Shown: positions 1 to 3,998 of the stretch, piece after piece
Numbering within the stretch: the first letter of the stretch is position 1
How the letters are laid out: every line of letters begins with the position of its first letter
Origin: Dehalococcoidia bacterium
GTDB lineage: Bacteria > Chloroflexota > Dehalococcoidia > Dehalococcoidales > CSSed11-197
NCBI GenBank assembly: GCA_003552785.1
Contig: PUOQ01000047.1
Location: 1-9,137 of the forward strand
Direction: 5' to 3'
Length of the DNA: 9,137 nucleotides
Translations under genes and position numbers: made by a program
Notes under the pieces: generated by a model
What the model was told of the DNA's origin: nothing
Database searches by the model: none
Seen by the model: the letters and a program-made list of their open reading frames with translations, nothing else

Positions 1-66
1 AATCCCGTATGCGCTACCAATTGCTAAATAGGCCTCTTTTTCAAAGCTAAATAGCTTCTGAGAAAA

Positions 67-324
67 TCAACGGTAAACATCTTTGCGGTGGCTGATTTTT
101 ACCACCGAGATGGTAAGCTCATTATCTTCGACAGAATATAAAATGCGATACCGACCTTGTCGAATACGGTATCGTTCCTGTCCTGTCAGCTTTTCGCTTC
201 CTGATGGCCGAGGGTTTGCTTTTAATGAATCAATCTTTTGAAGTATCTTCTTTATTTCTTCCTGGGGTACTTTCCTTAAATCTTTTTCAACAGATACCTT
301 GAAAAAGATACTATATTCGGCCAT
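67..324 (-). CDS. RelE/ParE-type toxin of a type II toxin-antitoxin module
   Basis: This 85-residue basic protein has the RelE/ParE fold pattern: a helical N-terminal half (about residues 11-37) followed by strands ending in YRIRQGRYRILY (52-63) and SVVKISHRKDVYR (73-85). The arginines and the C-terminal His79-Arg80-Lys81 and Tyr84 are where RelE-family mRNA nucleases carry basic and aromatic catalytic residues. Family knowledge suggests ribosome-dependent mRNA cleavage, but ParE-like gyrase poisons share the fold, so the target is unproven. The ATG lies inside the 3' end of the antitoxin gene (14-base overlap), with AAAAGG (335-340) as a modest ribosome site. This implies coupled translation from the upstream promoter. 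The length is normal and the gene looks intact. Confidence 0.88.
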   Translation of the reverse strand: MAEYSIFFKVSVEKDLRKVPQEEIKKILQKIDSLKANPRPSGSEKLTGQERYRIRQGRYRILYSVEDNELTISVVKISHRKDVYR

Positions 325-544
325 CTTGATTTAGCCTTTTAACCATCTCATCATAGCTGATTACCGGCTCTTTTGTTCGCTCATCAAATGCAGCAATATC
401 TTCGGCATCTTCTGCCAGGGCTTCTCTTACAGCGTCATTTACCAGGTGTGATACAGACCGGGAAATTGTAGCTGCCTTTAATCGAAGTGCTTTGTACAAG
501 TCAGACTCGAGATAAATCGTAGTCCGTTTACTTTTAGAAAGCAT
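311..544 (-). CDS. Ribbon-helix-helix antitoxin partner of the RelE-like toxin
   Basis: This 77-residue protein has a CopG/RHH-type N-terminus. KRTTIYLESDLYKALR (6-21) forms the DNA-contacting strand and first helix, and ISRSVSHLVNDAVREAL (27-43) the second helix. The acidic tail (44-77) would wrap around and neutralise the toxin. It is the first gene of the pair and overlaps the toxin start by 14 bases. A good ribosome site, AGGAG (553-557), sits 8 bases before the ATG. The promoter overlaps a perfect 16-base palindrome, consistent with the usual autorepression by RHH antitoxins as dimers on paired half-sites. Identification rests on the N-terminal motif plus the adjacent toxin. Confidence 0.87.
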   Translation of the reverse strand: MLSKSKRTTIYLESDLYKALRLKAATISRSVSHLVNDAVREALAEDAEDIAAFDERTKEPVISYDEMVKRLNQDGRI

Positions 545-552
545 ATCTTAAT

Positions 553-557
553 CTCCT
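553..557 (-). promoter_or_regulatory. Ribosome-binding site of the antitoxin
   Basis: AGGAG on the minus strand, 8 bases before the ATG at 544. It supports that start. Confidence 0.7.
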
Positions 558-575
558 GTTTCTTATTATAGAGAC

Positions 576-604
576 ATTATAACGTTATAACGTTAAAACA
601 GCAA
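576..604 (-). promoter_or_regulatory. Promoter of the toxin-antitoxin module
   Basis: A perfect TATAAT (576-581) lies 17 bases from a weak -35, TTGCTG (599-604), reading toward the antitoxin. Predicted transcription starts near 569, giving a leader of about 25 bases that contains the AGGAG site. Confidence 0.55.
580..595. promoter_or_regulatory. Palindromic operator inside the toxin-antitoxin promoter
   Basis: TAACGTTATAACGTTA is a perfect 16-base palindrome made of two AACGTT half-sites. It fills the spacer between the -10 and -35 boxes and overlaps the -10 by two bases. Its position and symmetry fit binding by the RHH antitoxin, alone or with the toxin, to repress its own operon. Binding is inferred from family behaviour. 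Confidence 0.6.
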
Positions 605-639
605 TATTTTAATTTTCTCAGAGATTAATAGTTGCCAAA

Positions 640-813
640 TCAGCCTAGCCACCTCTTAATTCTCAGGTAATAGTCCATAAACTGTCCCATACCAATGTAG
701 GTTTTACGAGATTTGTTATGAATATAAACCGAGCTATGGGCAAAAGGTTCTGTCTTTCGTACCGCAAGCTCTACCAATAATCTGTTAGCGCAATACAGGC
801 TGAACGGCCTGCA
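640..813 (-). pseudogene. Unidentified gene remnant (C-terminal 57 codons)
   Basis: One minus-strand frame stays open for 57 codons and reads like real protein: LVELAVRKTEPFAHSSVYI, then KSRKTYIGMGQFMDYYLRI, ending in KRWLG and TGA. The frame is closed upstream by TAA (814-816). Start codons within it are poor (a TTG at 775-777, giving about 45 residues), and no convincing ribosome site is visible. A second frame just upstream reads NNAGRSACIALTDYW before its own stop, so a frameshift may have split one gene. I do not recognise the family. A short functional gene is possible, but decay is more likely given the remnant next to it. Confidence 0.4.
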
Positions 814-842
814 TTATTTATTGTCCGGGCATCAATATTACA

Positions 843-1184
843 TCAGGCGAAAATAGCTCTGCCGAATACCGGGGCGATGAAGTGGCGCATCAGAATTAAA
901 AACAGCTTGCTGTACTGCTTTGAAAACTGACTCTTGAAATCATCAAGATAATCTCTATATGAATACCTCTGGAATTGCAGCAAGCTTTCTGATTCATTGG
1001 TGTTATACCAGTCCAGATAGTATGGTTTCCGGGTGAATTTGTCCTCAGGCGGCAAAGGCTATCGGAAAGTGTCCAGCAAGCCATCGATCATATATCGAAA
1101 CAACATTCTTTCACTGCTGCCGGCGCTGATAATATTCTTAGCCTGCAAAGGAATACCGTCCAATGCGAAGGCACGAACGGCAAA
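843..1184 (-). pseudogene. C-terminal remnant of an NAD-dependent epimerase/dehydratase (extended SDR)
   Basis: One minus-strand frame, interrupted by an in-frame TAG (1059-1061), reads GIPLQAKNIISAGSSERM, then RYMIDGLLDTFR, stop, PLPPEDKF, YYLDWYNTNESESLLQFQRY and SYRDYLDDF. The block LDW-NT-ESESLLQFQRYS matches the C-terminal segment of extended SDR epimerases and dehydratases, which ends in a line like 'LD..eS.rLL.FQ..s..dyl'. The TAG probably replaced CAG (Gln). Upstream the frame is closed by TAA (1185-1187), while a neighbouring frame reads EPDAVLFNLPFV, suggesting an additional frameshift. The Rossmann-fold N-terminus is absent, because the VTT gene begins immediately beyond. The fragment cannot be catalytically active. 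A product starting at the TTG at 1055 (70 residues) is formally possible but would lack the NAD site. Confidence 0.6.
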
Positions 1185-1228
1185 TTAAATAGAACCGCGT
1201 CAGGCTCCTCCAATGCGGTAGTTTAACT

Positions 1229-1834
1229 TCAAGCCACCCCAAACCAGGATAATACAAAACGAAGCCCCCAGAAACCAAGGAAGGCAATAGCGGTGTTCTT
1301 TAAACTCTTGCCGGCGAAACAGAAGAAGAAAAAACCGGGTTGCCTGAATTTTAAAATACCGGCCATCAATGCGAAGGGGTAATACAGGGGGTTGGGAACA
1401 GATGACATAATGAAAACCGAAAGCATGGTATGCTTACGGATCCAATTGCGAAAACGCGGGGAAAAGCGATTTTCTACTTTGCTTAATGTCCCGCGGCCCG
1501 CATAACCGGCGAAGTAGGTTGAAGTGACTCCTACGGCCTCGCCAAGACCGGCGACCATACCCACGAACCACGGCTCCAGGATGCTTCCGGCTGTAAAAAA
1601 CACCGGAACTCCCGGCACCGGTACAATCACGGTTCCGCCTGCCAGTATGGCAATAACAAAAACACCTGCGTACCCCCATTGTGCGGCTTGTTCCAGTTCT
1701 TCAGCATGTATGATTGCGGCCACGCAAAGTCCAACAATAACTGCCAGGGCCAGGCCGCTGATAAGAACTCGTCTTTTTATTGAAGGGGCATCTCCTTGCT
1801 CTTGCCCGTTTCCGTTTCCCTCCTGGCGGCTCAA
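1229..1834 (-). CDS. VTT/DedA-type (SNARE-associated) integral membrane protein
   Basis: This polytopic membrane protein is about 201 residues long. After a polar, Gly/Asn/Gln-rich N-terminus come a hydrophobic segment (VLISGLALAVIVGLCVAAII), a second hydrophobic block around GVFVIAILAGGTVIVPVPGV, the glycine-rich VTT motif GEAVGVTSTYFAGYAGRG, then SSVPNPLYYPFALMAG and two C-terminal hydrophobic stretches. The order and the helix-breaking Gly/Pro motifs match the VTT domain of the DedA/YqaA superfamily, whose members act in lipid scrambling, undecaprenyl-phosphate recycling or envelope homeostasis. The specific role here is unknown. GGAGGT (1843-1848) is only 2 bases from a GTG at 1840 but 8 bases from an in-frame TTG at 1834, so I prefer the TTG. 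The GTG would add two residues. The gene is monocistronic with its own promoter. Confidence 0.78.
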   Translation of the reverse strand: MSRQEGNGNGQEQGDAPSIKRRVLISGLALAVIVGLCVAAIIHAEELEQAAQWGYAGVFVIAILAGGTVIVPVPGVPVFFTAGSILEPWFVGMVAGLGEAVGVTSTYFAGYAGRGTLSKVENRFSPRFRNWIRKHTMLSVFIMSSVPNPLYYPFALMAGILKFRQPGFFFFCFAGKSLKNTAIAFLGFWGLRFVLSWFGVA

Positions 1835-1842
1835 TTGCACAC

Positions 1843-1848
1843 ACCTCC
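1843..1848 (-). promoter_or_regulatory. Ribosome-binding site deciding the VTT start
   Basis: GGAGGT on the minus strand. It lies 8 bases from the TTG at 1834 and only 2 bases from the GTG at 1840, which favours TTG. Confidence 0.65.
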
Positions 1849-1894
1849 AAACCGTTAACTATATAACTGCTTCCCTGCCTCGCCGGTGCAGTAA

Positions 1895-1923
1895 AAGTTG
1901 TTTAAGGGACAACTTCGGTTGTC
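1895..1923 (-). promoter_or_regulatory. Two mutually exclusive hairpins in the VTT leader
   Basis: In plus-strand terms AAGTTGT (1895-1901) pairs with ACAACTT (1909-1915) in a 7-base stem. GACAAC (1908-1913) pairs with GTTGTC (1918-1923) in a 6-base stem around a 4-base loop. The middle segment is shared, so only one hairpin can form at a time. Both lie in the predicted 5' leader, between the promoter (1940-1969) and the start codon. No poly-U tract follows, so a terminator/antiterminator pair is not evident. A protein operator or a small RNA switch is possible. Confidence 0.4.
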
Positions 1924-1939
1924 ATATGGGAATCGTGCC

Positions 1940-1969
1940 ATTGTATCACGCCGGACAGAATCAGGTCAG
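1940..1969 (-). promoter_or_regulatory. Candidate promoter of the VTT gene
   Basis: An extended -10, TGATACAAT (1940-1948), lies 18 bases from CTGACC (1964-1969, 4 of 6 matches to TTGACA). Predicted transcription starts near 1933, giving a leader of about 100 bases that contains the paired hairpins. Confidence 0.45.
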
Positions 1970-2239
1970 TAATTGCCTGGGTAGCAACAATTGTAAGGCT
2001 AACATTTATTAAATAATCAGGGGCAGTCAGCACCTTTTACCGGGGGCAAGCAGACATTTAGGGAGCTTTAAAAAGTTAGTTTATGTGCAAAAAGTGGTTT
2101 ACAGCTATCAATTTATTTAAAAAAGCGTGGCTGTTATCTTGAACAATTTTCCTGGCAGATAATCCGGGCTGGCTGCCAGAGGGCAGGTTTTTGGAATACA
2201 GTGCTTGTGGCTATAAAGCTGTTTACCTGAATTTGATGC

Positions 2240-2635
2240 CTATTTCAGATCCCGGTTTATATCAAGATACTTGGCCATTTTCATCATTGTTTCCGGGCTA
2301 ATTACATGTTCCACCAGGCAGGCATCCTTCTCTGCGGTTTCCGGATCTACTTCAAGAATTTCTACAAGGAATTGTTTGATTTTACGGTGCTTCCAGCGTA
2401 CCTCTACAGCCGCTTTTTTACCCAGTTCTGTTAACTCTATGGGGCCATATTTTTTGTGTTTGACCATTTCTAATTTTTGCAGTTGACTAACCGCAGCGGC
2501 GACACTTGGCTTGGCTACATTTAGCGCGGAAGCAATATCGGTTACTCTAATCTGCCCGCTGGATTCAGACAGAGCCAGGATGATTTCCAGATAATCCTGC
2601 AGGGATGAAGTAATATTCTCATAATTTTCTTTCAT
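2240..2635 (-). CDS. DtxR/MntR-family metal-dependent transcription regulator
   Basis: This 131-residue protein has an N-terminal winged helix (about 8-75: SLQDYLEIILALSE, IRVTDIASALNVAKPSVAAA as the recognition helix-turn-helix, then the wing KKYGPIELTELGKKAA). A metal-binding and dimerisation domain follows (76-131). Metal ligands by alignment to B. subtilis MntR are Asp14, Glu17, His83, Cys106, Glu109 and His110. It lacks the C-terminal SH3-like domain of DtxR/IdeR, so it has MntR-like architecture. Such proteins bind operators when loaded with Mn(II) or Fe(II) and control metal uptake or efflux. No transporter gene adjoins it, so its targets lie elsewhere. The ATG at 2635 has only a weak ribosome site (GAGTGA), but the N-terminus aligns well. 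Metal preference is uncertain because the site mixes MntR and DtxR residues. Confidence 0.88.
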   Translation of the reverse strand: MKENYENITSSLQDYLEIILALSESSGQIRVTDIASALNVAKPSVAAAVSQLQKLEMVKHKKYGPIELTELGKKAAVEVRWKHRKIKQFLVEILEVDPETAEKDACLVEHVISPETMMKMAKYLDINRDLK

Positions 2636-2670
2636 AAACTTATCACTCTGCTCAAAGGTTATGCTTTGCC

Positions 2671-2679
2671 ATTATAGCA
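2671..2679 (-). promoter_or_regulatory. Extended -10 promoter of the DtxR-type gene
   Basis: TGCTATAAT (2671-2679, minus strand) is a perfect extended -10 with no recognisable -35 (GAACCA at 2694-2699). Predicted transcription starts near 2664, about 29 bases before the ATG. Confidence 0.45.
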
Positions 2680-3013
2680 TTTATTGTGCCTTCTGGTTCA
2701 TGCTGATACAAGTTCCGGCCGGGAAAATATAATTAATCTAACAAATAATATATTTAACAGGCGAAAAAAGAAAGCCTCCAGCCAAAAGTACTCCTGTGGT
2801 TTACCAGCACTGATATTTTCGGTGCTTGTTTATGACCATGTACCAGGAAAAGGGCTGCAATACGGGAAAGTCTAGAGTTGACGGTTTGTTTCTTTTAAAA
2901 AAGTAAACACCGCGCTTTCAGGGCTTTTGGAATGGCCTGGGTGAATAAGAGCAAATTAACCCTTTTGCTTTTGTTTTCTTGCGCCATCAGTGGTACGGTT
3001 GTAGAATTGGCTG
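2680..3013. other. Spacer upstream of the GIY-YIG gene
   Basis: No convincing gene is present. A plus-strand frame at 2684-2875 has no family features or ribosome site. An A/T-rich hairpin AAGAGCAAA/TTTGCTTTT (about 2947-2972, one G-U pair) followed by GTTTTCTT could act as a weak terminator on the plus strand. A 41-codon reading frame (2932-3057) with a hydrophobic stretch overlaps it and the start of the next gene. Confidence 0.35.
2979..3007 (+). promoter_or_regulatory. Candidate promoter immediately before the GIY-YIG gene
   Basis: TAGAAT (3002-3007) is preceded at 17 bases by TTGCGC (2979-2984, weak). A start seven bases past the -10 would fall exactly on the ATG at 3014, implying a leaderless transcript. 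This agrees with the absence of a Shine-Dalgarno site. Confidence 0.3.
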
Positions 3014-3448
3014 ATGAAAAAACCCGGTGCCTATATTTTAATTATTCGTTTAGATAATACTCTGTGTTTGCCAGTAGGCAGGCTGGGTAGTTATGTTTTT
3101 AATGACGGTTATTATGCTTATGCAGGCAGCGCCCTTGGAGGCCTGGATGCGAGGTTAAAGCGCCATTTGAGAAAAGATAAAAAGCTTAACTGGCATATTG
3201 ACTTTCTTTTAATGCAGGCATCTATAATCCAAATACGGTATTTGTTGAGTGAAATAAAGCTTGAATGCAGCTTGAATGCAATATTGTCCGAGATGCCCGG
3301 TGCCAATCAGCCGATTAAAGGTTTTGGCAGTTCAGATTGCACCTGCCGGACGCACCTTGTGCATTTTTTAAAAGAGCCATCGTATTATGATTTTAGCGAG
3401 GTGTTAATAAGTAAAGGGCTTGAGGGTATACACCGGTTAACAATTTAA
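3014..3448 (+). CDS. GIY-YIG nuclease-like protein of the DUF123 family
   Basis: This is a 144-residue single-domain protein. The N-terminal GAYILIIRL strand is followed by GYYAYAGSALGGLDARLKRH (about 32-51), which carries the GIY-YIG signature in its DUF123 form, with the catalytic-type arginine in ARLKRH. LNWHIDFLL and the C-terminal FGSSDCTCRTHLVHF (about 104-118), with two cysteines and two histidines, are also typical of the family. In archaea DUF123 domains often occur beside or fused to endonuclease III-like glycosylases, suggesting a DNA-repair role, but no biochemical role is secure. No fusion partner is present here. No good ribosome site precedes the ATG. The gene stands alone between long spacers, and its length is normal. 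Confidence 0.8.
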   Translation: MKKPGAYILIIRLDNTLCLPVGRLGSYVFNDGYYAYAGSALGGLDARLKRHLRKDKKLNWHIDFLLMQASIIQIRYLLSEIKLECSLNAILSEMPGANQPIKGFGSSDCTCRTHLVHFLKEPSYYDFSEVLISKGLEGIHRLTI

Positions 3449-3605
3449 GGTAGCAGCATTTTTATTTTTTTGTAACTCAATTAATAGTCAGCCTTCTCTG
3501 CTTGCAGGGGCAGTATGTTTTGGAGCCCGTTAAAGTCCCGGGAATGTATTTATTATCAGGTTAATGCTTTATTTTAAAGGGCCTCAGGTGAGTTTAAATT
3601 TTTTA

Positions 3606-3788
3606 TTAGGCAACCCTTTTAATTCTTTTGACTATTTCTTTTCCGGCAATTACCCCGGAGGCAGCCGCCTGGATCAGGCCCCTGCTTAATCCACAGCCAT
3701 CACCTGCAGCAAATATATTCTTTATTTCGGTCTCGAGATTGCGGGTCAGTTTAAGGCGGTGGGAGTAAAATTTAACTTCGATTATTAC
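3606..3788 (-). pseudogene. C-terminal remnant of an FAD-dependent dehydrogenase
   Basis: The minus-strand frame encodes 60 residues: EVKFYSHRLKLTRNLETEIK, then NIFAAGDGCGLSRGLIQAAA and SGVIAGKEIVKRIKRVA before TAA. The block IFAAGDG-G-SRGLIQAAASG is the second FAD-binding segment ('YA.GDGaG.trg..qA..sG') of NAD(P)/FAD-dependent oxidoreductases of the uncharacterised FAD-dependent dehydrogenase type. The N-terminal dinucleotide fold and the middle of the protein are missing. Upstream the frame hits TGA (3789-3791), and no start codon exists. AGGAGG (3798-3803) lies just upstream with a TTG 5 bases later in a different frame, so the original start region may have been joined to the C-terminus by an internal deletion. 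Confidence 0.65.
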
Positions 3789-3960
3789 TCAATCCTGCCT
3801 CCTGTAAAGTGGAAACTATTACTGGTTATTTTTAAGACATGTATCCTAACTATTAAGTGACAACTTGCCTCCCCAAATTGATTATATTACCTGCGAGCGT
3901 GGTTATCAATGCTTCACAGTTTAAGGTTTTTGGCTGTTTGCAGTTATTTTAGGTGTTTAA

Positions 3961-3988
3961 GTGACATTGCAAAATTTTCTGCTATAAT
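3961..3988 (+). promoter_or_regulatory. Promoter of the ligase operon
   Basis: GTGACA (3961-3966, 5 of 6 matches) lies 16 bases from TATAAT (3983-3988), which is also an extended -10 (TGCTATAAT, 3980-3988). Predicted transcription starts near 3995, only about four bases before the ATG at 3999. This leaves no room for a Shine-Dalgarno site. It also argues against the upstream ATG at 3909, which would place the promoter inside the gene. Confidence 0.6.
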
Positions 3989-3998
3989 TCGAAGCAAT

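Larger units (their letters stand above)
57..622. repeat. Inverted repeat bracketing the toxin-antitoxin module
   Basis: TCTGAGAAAATCAA at 57-70 recurs in reverse complement at 609-622 as TCTGAGAAAATTAA. The match is 13 of 14 bases, including an uninterrupted run of 11. The left copy overlaps the toxin stop codon and the right copy lies just upstream of the -35. The arms could be traces of a mobile boundary or could be chance. Confidence 0.35.
1849..2239. other. Spacer between the regulator and the VTT gene
   Basis: It holds the VTT promoter and leader (1849-1969). The rest (1970-2239) shows no credible gene. A short hairpin CTGCC-agag-GGCAG (2173-2186), followed by g and five T on the plus strand, resembles a weak terminator, but no gene on that strand ends here. 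An overlapping 7-base inverted pair, CTGGCAG/CTGCCAG (2152-2158 and 2173-2179), competes with it. Confidence 0.4.
3449..3998. other. Spacer between the GIY-YIG gene and the ligase operon
   Basis: The first 157 bases show nothing recognisable and no clear terminator after the GIY-YIG gene. 3606-3788 (minus) is a dehydrogenase remnant. 3789-3960 is AT-rich and contains TTAAGTGACA twice (3853-3862 and 3957-3966), the second forming part of the ligase promoter. A frame open from an ATG at 3909 joins the ligase gene, but its first 30 codons do not resemble the ligase family. Confidence 0.45.

Noticed and set aside
23..54. Direct repeat GCTAAATAG at 23-31 and 46-54 with a small AAGCT/AGCTT hairpin downstream of the toxin
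   Set aside because: Short and AT-rich, with no T-run for a terminator on the minus strand. It may be chance.
1524..2012. Plus-strand open frame of 162 codons opposite the VTT gene
   Set aside because: It is antisense to a clear membrane-protein gene, and its Thr/Ala/Pro-rich composition is a mirror of the VTT codons. It has no family motif or ribosome site.
1990..2012. TTAGCCTTAC on the minus strand resembling half of a DtxR operator upstream of the VTT promoter
   Set aside because: Only one half-site with no dyad partner, which is too weak to call a binding site.
2173..2192. Hairpin CTGCC-agag-GGCAG followed by a T-run on the plus strand
   Set aside because: The stem is only 5 base pairs and no plus-strand gene ends there. 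It is mentioned in the spacer entry but not called a terminator.
2684..2875. Plus-strand open frame of 63 codons in the spacer after the regulator promoter
   Set aside because: No ribosome site, no recognisable motif and no neighbour support. The length is common by chance.
2932..3057. 41-codon frame with a hydrophobic segment (LTLLLLFSCAISGTVVELAD) resembling a signal peptide
   Set aside because: It overlaps the GIY-YIG start in another frame, lacks a clear ribosome site, and its hydrophobic run arises from a T-rich stretch. It could be a remnant but is not supportable.
3909..3998. Upstream ATG extending the ligase fusion by 30 residues
   Set aside because: The extension has no Ddl-family character or good ribosome site and would contain the best promoter. 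MKIAVVYN at 3999 matches the normal ligase N-terminus.
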